Positions 26,105 to 35,081 of a stretch of DNA of 64,000 bases are shown piece by piece. Numbering within the stretch: position 1 is the stretch's first letter; every line of letters begins with the position of its first letter. Under the pieces are notes generated by a model that worked only from the letters and a program-made list of their open reading frames with translations, did not search any database and was not told the DNA's origin. The stretch spans positions 496,001-560,000 of the forward strand of contig NZ_JAAOBY010000002.1 in the NCBI RefSeq assembly GCF_011365745.1, written 5' to 3'. Both the position numbers and the translations under genes were made by a program. Origin of the DNA: Flavobacterium turcicum. Its GTDB lineage: Bacteria > Bacteroidota > Bacteroidia > Flavobacteriales > Flavobacteriaceae.

Positions 26105-27562
26105 TTATAAAGTAAGCGCTTTCCAACCCTCGCGGTAATCACGTTTTACAAACTGATTTACTTCGTCAAAATTGGTGATTTTCATCGCAGAGTTATCCCA
26201 AAGCAGTTTAGCAGAACGGCCAGGATATACTTCTTCACCAAGTTCCTCACGAATTACATCGTATCCTCTTACAGCTAAATTAGCCATAAGCAACGCTTCT
26301 GTTAATGGTCCCGCTACTTCAAATGGAGAACTTAATTCTGTTTTTCCATAGCCTGCAATAGCCGCTTCAACCCATTGTTTGTAATGACCTTCTGCGCCGC
26401 CATCAACTCTAGCATATTTTTTAGCCACTTTCAAGTTTTCGTTTTTGCTTAAAGGCAACAATCTCGGATTCAATCCATAAGTATCGCACATCATTTTTCC
26501 TTTGGTTCCAGTAAACAAAGTTCCGTTACCTCCATCGCCAAAGATTTCATTTGGAGCTAATTCATTTGGACGTTCTGGCTGAATTCCCCCATCCATCCAA
26601 TGTACTTGAACATCACCTTTTGTTTTGTTTGTTTTAGGGAAGGTAAGGGTAACGTGACTTGATGGAGGACAACTTTCTGGAAAGTAACCTCTTTGGAATT
26701 CATCAACATAAACAGAGCCAACGCTACATTGAACATCTTTTGCATATTGCAATCCTAATACGCTAAATGGGGCTTCTAATAAATGACATCCCATGTCACC
26801 CAGAGCTCCTGTACCATAATCCCACCAACCACGCCAGTTAAAAGGTACCAATTTATTTACATATTCTTTGAAGGGAGCAGTACCCAACCACAAATCCCAA
26901 TCTAATTCTGTTGGAACTGCTGCTTTATTTGTTGACCAAGGAATTCCTTGTGGCCAAACAGGACGATCTGTCCAAGCATGTATCGTGTGTACGTCGCCGA
27001 TAAGGCCTGCTTCGTACCATTCTTTCATTATTCTAGTTCCATCATTTGAGGCACCTTGATTCCCCATTTGTGTCACTACTTTGTATTTTTTAGCTGCCTC
27101 TGTTAAAATTCTTGCTTCAAAAATATCGTGAGCAATCGGTTTTTGTACATAAACGTGCTTACCCAATTGCATTGCAGCAAGTGCTTGAATAGCATGGTTA
27201 TGGTCTGGAGTAGATACAGAAACGGCATCAATATTTTTATGTTCCTTATCTAACATTTCGCGCCAATCCTTATAAAATTTGGCTTTTGGAAACGCTTTAA
27301 CGCTATCAGCGGCTCTACGAGTATCTACATCGCATAAAAAGGAGATATCTGCTTTTCCACTTTTAGCAAACATCGCAATATCAGAACGACCTTTACCACC
27401 AACTCCAATTCCAGCTACAGAAAGACGGTCGCTAGGAGCAATAAATCCTCGTCCCAACACGTGTCGAGGTATAATCATAAATGCAGCAGCTGCAGCAGCG
27501 GTTGTTTTAATAAAATCCCGACGATTATTTGTTATTTGATTATTTTCTTCTTTTGGTTTCAT
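26105..27562 (-). CDS. Tat-exported Gfo/Idh/MocA-family oxidoreductase
   Basis: 485 residues. The leader NNRRDFIKTTAAAAAAFMII is a classic twin-arginine signal, so the enzyme is exported with its cofactor already bound. The Rossmann fold starts at LSVAGIGVGGKGR, the dinucleotide-domain motif DAVSVSTPDHNHA follows, and YVQKPIAHD replaces the usual EKP motif. The C-terminal domain is long (YGLNPRLLPLSK). Exported members of this family keep NAD(H) tightly bound and can act as hydrolases or isomerases through transient oxidation. Its place among cytochrome, GMC and DUF1080 genes fits such a role. Confidence 0.88.
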   Translation of the reverse strand: MKPKEENNQITNNRRDFIKTTAAAAAAFMIIPRHVLGRGFIAPSDRLSVAGIGVGGKGRSDIAMFAKSGKADISFLCDVDTRRAADSVKAFPKAKFYKDWREMLDKEHKNIDAVSVSTPDHNHAIQALAAMQLGKHVYVQKPIAHDIFEARILTEAAKKYKVVTQMGNQGASNDGTRIMKEWYEAGLIGDVHTIHAWTDRPVWPQGIPWSTNKAAVPTELDWDLWLGTAPFKEYVNKLVPFNWRGWWDYGTGALGDMGCHLLEAPFSVLGLQYAKDVQCSVGSVYVDEFQRGYFPESCPPSSHVTLTFPKTNKTKGDVQVHWMDGGIQPERPNELAPNEIFGDGGNGTLFTGTKGKMMCDTYGLNPRLLPLSKNENLKVAKKYARVDGGAEGHYKQWVEAAIAGYGKTELSSPFEVAGPLTEALLMANLAVRGYDVIREELGEEVYPGRSAKLLWDNSAMKITNFDEVNQFVKRDYREGWKALTL

Positions 27563-27639
27563 AGTTATTTTTCAATTAGATAATAAAAAGGAATCAAACA
27601 CTAGTTATTTCGAACCTTCCGCTTAGTAGAGGGTCTGTC

Positions 27640-28014
27640 TTATTTTTTTAGAGATAAGATGTATTTGGCCATTGATTTGGCATCTTCCTTTTTAATTGAT
27701 CCATGGGCTGACATTGGTACAGCACCCCACACGCCAGAACCACCCTTGATGATTTTTCCACTTAAATAAGCTACGTTTTTATCATTCAACGGATATTTCT
27801 TTGCAATATCTAAATAGGAGGGACCGATTAGTTTTTTATCAATTTTATGGCAACCAACACAATCAGATTTAGCAATTAGTTTTTCACCATCAGTTGCCTG
27901 ATAGATAACAGAAGCTTTTTTGGTAATCGTAATGTATTTAGATGATAAAGTAGGGTTTGAAAATGAAGTCAAGGCTAATAAAGCTGCTCCAAACAGTACA
28001 AATTTTAGTTTCAT
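27640..28014 (-). CDS. Small periplasmic cytochrome c
   Basis: 124 residues with a Sec signal peptide. One heme-binding site CVGCH (Cys52, Cys55, His56), with Met101 in GAVPMSAH as probable sixth ligand: a class I cytochrome c with a single domain. In FAD-dependent sugar dehydrogenases of the gluconate/glucoside 3-dehydrogenase type, a cytochrome c accepts electrons from the catalytic subunit, which is the likely role here. The GMC and small-subunit genes are in the same operon. Confidence 0.92.
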   Translation of the reverse strand: MKLKFVLFGAALLALTSFSNPTLSSKYITITKKASVIYQATDGEKLIAKSDCVGCHKIDKKLIGPSYLDIAKKYPLNDKNVAYLSGKIIKGGSGVWGAVPMSAHGSIKKEDAKSMAKYILSLKK

Positions 28015-28032
28015 TTTAGTTTATTTATAGTT

Positions 28033-29085
28033 TTATAGTCCTAAGTTTTTTCTATTGAATGCTTGATCAGTAGCTACTGCTGCAAAATCATCAAATGCTT
28101 TATCGGTCACTTTAATGATATGATTTTTGATAAATTCTGCACCTTCACGAGCACCGTCTTCTTGATTTTTTATACAGCATTCCCATTCCATAACAGCCCA
28201 TCCTTTAAAATCATATTGTGCTAGCTTGCTAAAAATAGTTTTAAAGTCTATTTGACCATCACCTGGAGAACGATATCTTCCTGCTCTATTGGCCCAATTT
28301 TGGTATCCGCCAAATGTGCCTTGTTTTCCGGTTGGATTGAATTCAGCATCTTTCACATGAAATGCCTTAATACGTTCGTGATAAAAATCGATATATTGAA
28401 TGTAATCTAATTGCTGCAATACAAAATGAGAGGGGTCGTATAATAGACAAGCCCTTTCATGATTATTTACTGCCTTTAAAAACATTTCGTAGGTTTCGCC
28501 ATCAAACAAATCTTCACCAGGGTGTATTTCGTAACAAACATCAACCCCATTTTTATCAAATTCATTTAAAATAGGAGTCCAGCGCTTGGCTAGTTCTGCG
28601 AATCCCTCTTCAACCAATCCTGCCGGTCGTTGCGGCCAAGGATGAAAATATTGCCATAACAAAGAACCGCTAAAGGTAGCATGTGCAGTCAAACCTAAGT
28701 TTTGAGATGCTTTTGCAGCATACATCATTTGCTGTACAGCCCATTCTTGACGCGCTTTTAGATTTCCATGGACATTTTTTGGTGCAAATGCATCAAAAAA
28801 ATCATCATAGGCTGGGTGTACTGCCACTAACTGCCCTTGTAAATGAGTAGATAATTCGGTGATTTCTAAACCATAGGAGGCTATTTTTCCTTTTAGTTCG
28901 TCGGCGTATACGGTACTTTCGGCAGCTTTTTGAAGGTCTATAAATCGAGAATCTAAAGTAGGCATTTGAATACCTTTAAATCCTAAATCAGCAGCCCATT
29001 TACATATACCATCTAAGGAATTGAAAGGTGCTGTATCACCAATAAATTGTGCTAAAAAGACTGCTGGTCCTTGAATTGTAGTCAT
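28033..29085 (-). CDS. Cytoplasmic sugar phosphate isomerase/epimerase
   Basis: 350 residues, no signal peptide. Xylose-isomerase-like TIM barrel with segments GFKGIQMPTLDSRF, LTAHATFSGSLLWQYFHPWPQ, VCYEIHPGEDLFDGETYE, LLYDPSHFVLQQLDY, AFHVKDAEFNP and VMEWECCIKNQEDG. The glutamate, aspartate, histidine and second glutamate of the metal site are in place. Third TIM-barrel isomerase of this operon and the only one that stays in the cytoplasm, pairing with the cytoplasmic Gfo/Idh/MocA enzyme 33 bases upstream. Confidence 0.87.
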   Translation of the reverse strand: MTTIQGPAVFLAQFIGDTAPFNSLDGICKWAADLGFKGIQMPTLDSRFIDLQKAAESTVYADELKGKIASYGLEITELSTHLQGQLVAVHPAYDDFFDAFAPKNVHGNLKARQEWAVQQMMYAAKASQNLGLTAHATFSGSLLWQYFHPWPQRPAGLVEEGFAELAKRWTPILNEFDKNGVDVCYEIHPGEDLFDGETYEMFLKAVNNHERACLLYDPSHFVLQQLDYIQYIDFYHERIKAFHVKDAEFNPTGKQGTFGGYQNWANRAGRYRSPGDGQIDFKTIFSKLAQYDFKGWAVMEWECCIKNQEDGAREGAEFIKNHIIKVTDKAFDDFAAVATDQAFNRKNLGL

Positions 29086-29118
29086 ATAATTCGTTACATG
29101 TTTAATACTTGTAGTTAT

Positions 29119-30285
29119 TTAGACAACAAAAGGTGTCCATTTTAAATCTGATTCGGATGAAGCCACAACATTATCAATAAATGCCATGCCGCGAACTCCA
29201 TCAACAACCGTTGGAAAGTCGAGCATTTCTCGACTTGGTTCCGTTCCTTGTAATTTACATTGCAATGTGAGCGCAAAATTTCTATAAATATTAGCAAATG
29301 CTTCTAAATATCCTTCTGGATGTCCACCAGGCGTGCGACAATTGTGAGTAGCAAAAGATGATAAATGACTGTAATTAGAACCAGCTCGTAAAATTTGAGT
29401 TGGTTCAGTCAACCATTTAACTAATAAGGTATTCGGATCGTGCTGCAACCATTCTAGACCACCATTTTCTCCATAAACTCTAATTTTCAAAGCATTTTCT
29501 TCACCTGCAGCAACCTGCGATGCCATTAATACTCCTTTAGCTCCATTTTCGAATTTAAGTAGAACAGCGCCATCATCATCCATAATACGGCCATCAACTA
29601 GCGTATTTAATTCAGCACAAACCGCGGTAATTGGACTGCCAGTTATGTACTCAGCTAGATGTGCTGCATGAGTACCAATATCGCCCATTACAGAACTTTT
29701 ACCTGATTTTTTAGGATCAGTTCTCCAAGCTGCCTGCGCATTACCCTCTCTTTCGGAAAGCCTACTCAACCAGCCTTGAGGATATTCTACCCAAACTTTT
29801 CTAATTTTTCCTAGCTTCCCATCTTTAACCATGGCTTTTGCCTGTTTTACCATAGGATATCCTGAGTAGGTGTGGGTTAAACACAGTGTTAAACCCGTTT
29901 CATTTACCTTATCTTGTAGTAACTTGGCCTCCTCAAGAGAAAACGTAATTGGCTTTTCGATCACTACATTAAAACCATGTTCTAAAGCCATCATAGCCGG
30001 AGCAAAATGAGCAAAATTAGGAGTAACAATTGTTACAAAATCTATTCTTTCTTCTGAAGGCAAAGCAGCTTCAGACTTAATCATTTCTTCATAACTAGTA
30101 TAAGTTCTAGACTCAGGTAAAAAAAGTGCTCTGCCAGATGCAATAGCAGTTTCGGGATTGATACTTAGCGCACCACAGCTCAATTCAATTAAGCCATCCA
30201 TATTTGCTGCTAAGCGATGAATTGCTCCAATAAAAGCATCCTGTCCACCGCCAATCATTCCCATTCTTAATTTTCGTAATGCCAT
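29119..30285 (-). CDS. Cytoplasmic Gfo/Idh/MocA-family dehydrogenase
   Basis: 388 residues, no signal peptide. Rossmann start LRMGMIGGGQDAFIGAIHRLA, the TIVTPNFAHFAP region and the catalytic lysine motif VVIEKPITF; later SVMGDIGTHAAHLAEY supplies the conserved Asp/His pair. NAD(P)-dependent sugar or inositol-type dehydrogenase; it could reduce the keto-sugar brought in by the permease. It starts five bases from the end of the GMC gene, so translation is probably coupled. Confidence 0.88.
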   Translation of the reverse strand: MALRKLRMGMIGGGQDAFIGAIHRLAANMDGLIELSCGALSINPETAIASGRALFLPESRTYTSYEEMIKSEAALPSEERIDFVTIVTPNFAHFAPAMMALEHGFNVVIEKPITFSLEEAKLLQDKVNETGLTLCLTHTYSGYPMVKQAKAMVKDGKLGKIRKVWVEYPQGWLSRLSEREGNAQAAWRTDPKKSGKSSVMGDIGTHAAHLAEYITGSPITAVCAELNTLVDGRIMDDDGAVLLKFENGAKGVLMASQVAAGEENALKIRVYGENGGLEWLQHDPNTLLVKWLTEPTQILRAGSNYSHLSSFATHNCRTPGGHPEGYLEAFANIYRNFALTLQCKLQGTEPSREMLDFPTVVDGVRGMAFIDNVVASSESDLKWTPFVV

Positions 30286-30289
30286 TGCT

Positions 30290-31993
30290 TTAGATATTAC
30301 CTTTTTTTAATTCTTTAACTGCATAATCACAAGCACGTGCTGTAAGAGCCATAAATGTTAGTGATGGATTTTGACATGCAATGGATGGCATACAGGAACC
30401 ATCAGTAACAAAAACATTACTCACTTCGTGCATTTGATTCCATTTGTTTAAAACTGATTCTTTCGGATCGTTACCCATACGTGCGGTTCCCATTTCGTGA
30501 ATTGCCATTCCTGGATAACAATCATTATCGTAAGTTTTGACGTTTTTAATTCCTGAAGCTTCTAACATTTCAGCAGCATCATTCATCATATCTTCTCGCA
30601 TTTTAGCCTCATTTTCTTTGTGCTCACAATCAATGGCAAGAACGGGTTGACCCCATTTGTCTTTACGAGTATGATCAATATAAACTCTATTTTCGTAGTA
30701 AGGAAGCATTTCTCCAAAACCACCTAACCCCATACTCCAAGAATCTGCAGGTAATGACATGGTTTCTTTAAAATTTTGACCAAAGGCTAACTCGGCCACT
30801 TCTTTATGCCAAGAACCTCTACTTGCGCCACCTTGATAGCCGAAACCACGTAAATAATCGCGCTTGTCACTTCCATAGTTTTGATATCTTGGGATATAAA
30901 TTCCGTTAGCTCTTCTTCCGTAAGTGTATTTGTCTTCAAAACCTTCAGCAGTTCCTTCAGCCCCGCAACGGAAATGGTGATCCATTAAATTATGTCCTAA
31001 ATGGCCACTAGAATTTCCTAAACCGTTTGGATGTGCCTCCGATGTTGAATTTAATAAAATGAAAGTTGATCCTAAAGTTGATCCATTTACGAAAACAATT
31101 TTCGCATAAAACTCCATGGTTTCATTAGTTTCGGCGTCAATTACCATAACACCTTTTGCTTTCTTTGTATCCTTATCGTAAATAATATGATTTACAATAG
31201 AGTAGGGTCTCACAGTTAATCTTTTAGTAGCAGTAGCTGCTGGAAGCGTAGAGGATTGGGTGCTAAAATAAGCTCCAAACGGACATCCTCTGCTACATAA
31301 GTTGCGATACTGACAGCTTCCACGACCTTTGTGAGGAACGGTTAAGTTAGCTGTTCGTCCGATAGTCAATATACGTGTTTGATTGTAGTGTTTTTCCAAT
31401 CTTTCTTTAACTGATTTTTCTACACAGTTTAAGTCCATCGGAGGCAAAAATTTACCATCTGGTAGCAAAGGCCAGTTCTCTGCTTGACCGCTAATTCCAG
31501 CAAATTTTTCAACATAATCATACCATTTTTCTAAATCTTTATAACGTATTGGCCAGTCATTACCATAACCGTCTTTTTTGTTATCCTCAAAATTGTGATC
31601 GCTAAAACGATAACTTTGTCGGCCCCACATTAATGATTTACCACCCATGTGAAAACCTCTGTACCAGTCAAATCTTTTGTCCTCGGTATAAGGACAATCC
31701 AAGTCATTTACCCACCATTTTTCAGTAGCTTCATTATAAGGATAATCTCGAGTTTGTACCGGATGTGTACGTTTCTGTTCTTGTGTTAGTTTGCCTGCTC
31801 GTTCAAATTCCCAAGGAGCTTTCATTGCCGACTCGTAATCTTTAATGTGCTCTATATTCATTCCGCGTTCAAGCATTAGCACACGCATTCCTTTTTCGGT
31901 TAGTTCTTTTGCTGCCCAACCACCACTTATTCCTGAACCTACTACAATAGCATCATAGGTGTTTTCTGCTTTTAAATTGGTATTAATGTTCAC
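30290..31993 (-). CDS. GMC-family FAD sugar dehydrogenase, catalytic subunit
   Basis: 567 residues starting at GTG 31993 (no in-frame ATG is near upstream, and FAD motif DAIVVGSGISGGWAAKEL begins at residue 14). Other family blocks are GGKSLMWGRQSYRF, the Cys-rich GSCQYRNLCSRGCPFGA near residue 230, and the C-terminal HEMGTARMGNDP and NPSLTFMALTARACDYA with the catalytic His region. The Cys-rich stretch resembles the iron-sulfur cluster segment of bacterial FAD glucose dehydrogenases. Paired with a subunit-3 homologue and cytochrome c it matches glucoside 3-dehydrogenases. It has no signal peptide and probably rides through the Tat pore with the small subunit. Confidence 0.9.
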   Translation of the reverse strand: MNINTNLKAENTYDAIVVGSGISGGWAAKELTEKGMRVLMLERGMNIEHIKDYESAMKAPWEFERAGKLTQEQKRTHPVQTRDYPYNEATEKWWVNDLDCPYTEDKRFDWYRGFHMGGKSLMWGRQSYRFSDHNFEDNKKDGYGNDWPIRYKDLEKWYDYVEKFAGISGQAENWPLLPDGKFLPPMDLNCVEKSVKERLEKHYNQTRILTIGRTANLTVPHKGRGSCQYRNLCSRGCPFGAYFSTQSSTLPAATATKRLTVRPYSIVNHIIYDKDTKKAKGVMVIDAETNETMEFYAKIVFVNGSTLGSTFILLNSTSEAHPNGLGNSSGHLGHNLMDHHFRCGAEGTAEGFEDKYTYGRRANGIYIPRYQNYGSDKRDYLRGFGYQGGASRGSWHKEVAELAFGQNFKETMSLPADSWSMGLGGFGEMLPYYENRVYIDHTRKDKWGQPVLAIDCEHKENEAKMREDMMNDAAEMLEASGIKNVKTYDNDCYPGMAIHEMGTARMGNDPKESVLNKWNQMHEVSNVFVTDGSCMPSIACQNPSLTFMALTARACDYAVKELKKGNI

Positions 31994-32041
31994 GTTTAGT
32001 TTTTTTTTGGTTTAAAATTCTAGTTTTTTGTTTTTTAGCAT

Positions 32042-32605
32042 TTAATTGGTTGCCCAAGCTTTTTGTCCTGGTTTGTACTCTGCACTACCGTCGTATCGTC
32101 CTGGAACAGGCAAATATTCTCTGGCTTGTGTACAACCAATTTCTGATGAATAATACCCAAGAATGGTTAAATCTCTGGCAAGAAGAAAAAAGGAAGGAGC
32201 TCTGTTAGTTGCAATAGCCTCTGCTCTTAAGTCTTCCATCAGTTTTTGACGTTCCGCTGGTGAAGTAGCTAAAAATTCTTTGTTAAAATCTTTTACAGAT
32301 TTGTATTGCATTGCTTTCAATCCGCTTGCAAAAATTTCCTGCATTTCAACTGGATAACAATCTTGAATAATCATTGGAATGAAAGTACCCAAACCTGCTG
32401 CTTTAGCACCTGGTGATGAAGCTGTAGTTGGAATAATGATTTCGGCAAATTCAGCTAAAATAGTTTCATCTGTTGCCGTAAAGTTTAGTTTTTTGTTTTC
32501 GTCAATTGGCGAACTAAAACTTTCAAACAAAACGCCCATAGTTGTTGCTGAGATTGCGCTTCCCATCAAAAACGCAACGCTTTTAAGTGCTTCTCTTCTA
32601 TTCAT
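32042..32605 (-). CDS. Gluconate 2-dehydrogenase subunit 3 family protein (small subunit of the GMC enzyme)
   Basis: 187 residues from ATG 32605 (an in-frame upstream ATG at 32656 would put 17 hydrophilic residues before the signal). The Tat leader MNRREALKSVAFLMGSAIS is followed by the family's DETILAEFAEIIIPTTASSPGAKAAGLGTFIPMIIQDCY block. Such small subunits are needed for folding and export of the GMC catalytic subunit. First gene of the ten-gene operon; the GMC gene follows after 48 bases. Confidence 0.9.
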   Translation of the reverse strand: MNRREALKSVAFLMGSAISATTMGVLFESFSSPIDENKKLNFTATDETILAEFAEIIIPTTASSPGAKAAGLGTFIPMIIQDCYPVEMQEIFASGLKAMQYKSVKDFNKEFLATSPAERQKLMEDLRAEAIATNRAPSFFLLARDLTILGYYSSEIGCTQAREYLPVPGRYDGSAEYKPGQKAWATN

Positions 32606-33025
32606 TTGCTGATTATTAAAATTAATGATTGTTACAAAATTATTAGAACTATACAATAATAAAGAAAAAAAAACCAGCTTGATTTTTTTTATGTTAAAAA
32701 AATAAATTATTCCATATTTTACATTTTTTTAAGTAAAACAATTTAAAAAATTCATCAAAAGGGTTTACTACTGTCTATTTTTCAGTAAAAAATTATTATC
32801 TCAGGGTGTTTAAAATTCGAAAAAACATTTTTTTTAGTTTATTTAGGTCTTTTAAATAAGTTTTATATTACAGTTTAAACCCTTAAAAGTTACTAAACCG
32901 TTTTATCATTGCGTTAAAATGACTTATTAAAGAAAAATATTAAGTGTTCTTTAAAATCTACTTAATAAATATTTGTAGTGATTTTCGACAACTTGGTTTA
33001 ACTATTTTTTTAACTCAACAAGGAA
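32606..33025. other. 420-base gene-free region between the sugar-oxidation and amide-ligase operons
   Basis: Very AT-rich, with no ORF of note and no RNA fold that I can support. CAAAATTA at 32635-32642 reads TAATTTTG on the minus strand, a -7 element for the sugar-oxidation operon, but no TTG lies at the usual -33 distance. I see no good terminator for the ligase operon that ends at 33026. Confidence 0.5.
32635..32642 (-). promoter_or_regulatory. Candidate -7 element of the sugar-oxidation operon
   Basis: TAATTTTG on the minus strand, matching TAnnTTTG, 29 bases before the small-subunit ATG. The -33 element is not evident, so it may need an activator. Confidence 0.35.
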
Positions 33026-34216
33026 TTATTTTTCAAATAATCCAATTGCCCCACCAACCCAATCAGCATCTTTATTGAATTTAACACCGATCATTTCGCC
33101 TCGACTCAGGCGAACTAAATTACAAAGTAGAGTAGGTGCGCTATCATTTTGATCCCAAGTACAAAGAATCCTGACTTCGACCTTTACTTTCCCATTTGGT
33201 GATTGAATAATTGGTGCGTAAGTAACTTTTTTTTGCAGAATATAAAGGTCTTTTTCTACAACATTTTCAATATCCTGGCGTGTTACATGAAAAATAACTC
33301 CTGCGCCTGCAAATGAAAATAAAGGTTTCAAAACATAATTTTCTAAATCTTCTGGGATCTCATCGAGTTCGCTTAATAATGTCGTTTCAATACAATATTT
33401 TCCTTTTAACAGGGGCAGAATGAATTTGCTGATTCGGAAAAACCAATTGGGATGTCCTGCCCACTCTATATCAAGGGAATCAGTAAAACTAAAATTCAAG
33501 TCCAAGTCAGATCTTTCTTCTAATTCATCAAAGATAACACGATTGTATATTCGTTTTATTTGTTTTTGTTCGCCAAGTTTGTTGGTGTAATACAATTTAT
33601 TTCCTTTTTTTATCACTGCTGTGACACAAACGACAGCTACTCCTAAATCGCGTTCACAGTAATAAAAATCAATTTTTGTGTTTTGTTTTTCCGGTTCAAT
33701 TTCTAGTAATATTACATCTTCTGGTAAATGATTACCACAAATTATTTTTTGTAGAATGCTTATGTATTCATGCTTTGAAATCCCATTAATAAAAGGTGTT
33801 AATTCATCCAGAAAAGGATAATGATTTTTAAATTTCTCATAAAGATTCATTTGATAATTAAACAAAGATGGAAATCCTTGCACTTCGATCAATTTTGGTA
33901 TGATCTTTTCATTTTCTATGCAAATGCCAAAATCAATAGCTAGAAATGTGGTGTGATTGTCCTCGTTGGGAACATTACAATGAGGAGGCACTGCTTTTTG
34001 AGTTTGCGCTTTAAAATCACTTTGACTAATAAAGGAAATAACTTCGCGACAGCCTTCGATCAATTGATCTTTCAGGGTGTTGGGAATAAAAAAAGGAGTT
34101 TCGGCTATTCTGAAGGTTGGTAAATAGTCAAAATCAGAGGCAATATCGTTTTTTAAATTTTGGTATTTCTGCTCAGAAAATTGCGAGTTGAATAATTCCC
34201 TATATTTTTCAATCAT
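33026..34216 (-). CDS. Permuted ATP-grasp-like protein, glutathionylspermidine-synthase-like
   Basis: 396 residues, no signal peptide. I do not recognise the family with certainty. Signs of an ATP-grasp fold: IPKLIEVQGFPSLFNYQ (an acidic metal-type segment placed early), KRIYNRVIFDELEE, YVLKPLFSFAGAGVIF (Lys plus a Ser/Gly-rich loop as in circularly permuted ATP-grasp enzymes) and VEVRILC. The early position of the E-x-Q segment and the late lysine loop suggest circular permutation. Last gene of the five-gene ligase operon, 12 bases behind the amidotransferase. If it is a ligase, it would be the third amide-forming enzyme of the operon. Confidence 0.6.
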   Translation of the reverse strand: MIEKYRELFNSQFSEQKYQNLKNDIASDFDYLPTFRIAETPFFIPNTLKDQLIEGCREVISFISQSDFKAQTQKAVPPHCNVPNEDNHTTFLAIDFGICIENEKIIPKLIEVQGFPSLFNYQMNLYEKFKNHYPFLDELTPFINGISKHEYISILQKIICGNHLPEDVILLEIEPEKQNTKIDFYYCERDLGVAVVCVTAVIKKGNKLYYTNKLGEQKQIKRIYNRVIFDELEERSDLDLNFSFTDSLDIEWAGHPNWFFRISKFILPLLKGKYCIETTLLSELDEIPEDLENYVLKPLFSFAGAGVIFHVTRQDIENVVEKDLYILQKKVTYAPIIQSPNGKVKVEVRILCTWDQNDSAPTLLCNLVRLSRGEMIGVKFNKDADWVGGAIGLFEK

Positions 34217-34228
34217 GAGAGAATGGTT

Positions 34229-35059
34229 TTAATTCGAAATCATTTTTTTTGTCTTAATCAAATCATTAATTGCGATTCGAAGAAAGTTCGGAATCAGAGT
34301 TTCGTTCGTTCTATAAATTTTATCATCATCTAATAAATCCTCTAACATTGAACGAAATTTACGTTCCCCTTTCATAACTTTAATTCTTTCTTTGGTTTCT
34401 TTATTTCTCAGGAAGGTTACAAAACTTATTGGATCTGCTTCTGGATGAAACTGTGTGCCAACAAAATAATCGGTAAACCGAACAGCCATAATTGCTCTTT
34501 CATACTGGACATGATCTCTGATTTTTTCGAGAGAAATGATACGAGCTCCTTTTTTACTAAAAACACTTAATTTAGGCTGTACTACTTGATAATCACGTGA
34601 ATCAATTGCATAAAAAGGATCTGGAAGTCCCTCAAATAGAGGATCTACAAGACCTTCTTTTGTTTTATGAATTGACATTACTCCAAATGAGGTGTCGTTT
34701 CGTTTGGTAACTTTTGCTAAACCAAAGTGCTGGCAAGCCATTTGAAATGAATGACAAATAAAAAGCATGTGTTTTTTTATATCATTTTCTATATTCCATG
34801 CCGATAAAGCATCAATAAATTCATAATATTTTCTATCCCAAATACCATCTCCTTCAAGAGGGTTTCCTGGCCCGCCTGTCGAAATATAAATATCGTATTT
34901 TTTAATATCTGGTAATTCACATTTTTGGCGAACATCAAAAATATCGTAACGTACAACCGGATGAAACCTATTGATCACATCAATTATACAACGCATGCCC
35001 TGATTCGATTCACCGTTATACATGTCTAAAAGTGCAATTTGTAATGGTTTTGGTAGCAT
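34229..35059 (-). CDS. Class I glutamine amidotransferase-like protein
   Basis: 276 residues. The catalytic triad is complete: Cys102 in FICHSFQMAC, His205 and Glu207 in GTQFHPEAD; the oxyanion region STGGPGNP is at 60-67. The elbow ICHSFQ differs from the common GxCxGxQ. It could release ammonia from glutamine for a neighbouring ligase, or hydrolyse a gamma-glutamyl bond, as related GATase-fold peptidases do. The residues after 215 are an extra helical tail. It lies between the GCS2-type ligase and the permuted ATP-grasp-like gene. Confidence 0.85.
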   Translation of the reverse strand: MLPKPLQIALLDMYNGESNQGMRCIIDVINRFHPVVRYDIFDVRQKCELPDIKKYDIYISTGGPGNPLEGDGIWDRKYYEFIDALSAWNIENDIKKHMLFICHSFQMACQHFGLAKVTKRNDTSFGVMSIHKTKEGLVDPLFEGLPDPFYAIDSRDYQVVQPKLSVFSKKGARIISLEKIRDHVQYERAIMAVRFTDYFVGTQFHPEADPISFVTFLRNKETKERIKVMKGERKFRSMLEDLLDDDKIYRTNETLIPNFLRIAINDLIKTKKMISN

Positions 35060-35081
35060 ATCCGTAGATTAAATATTTAAA

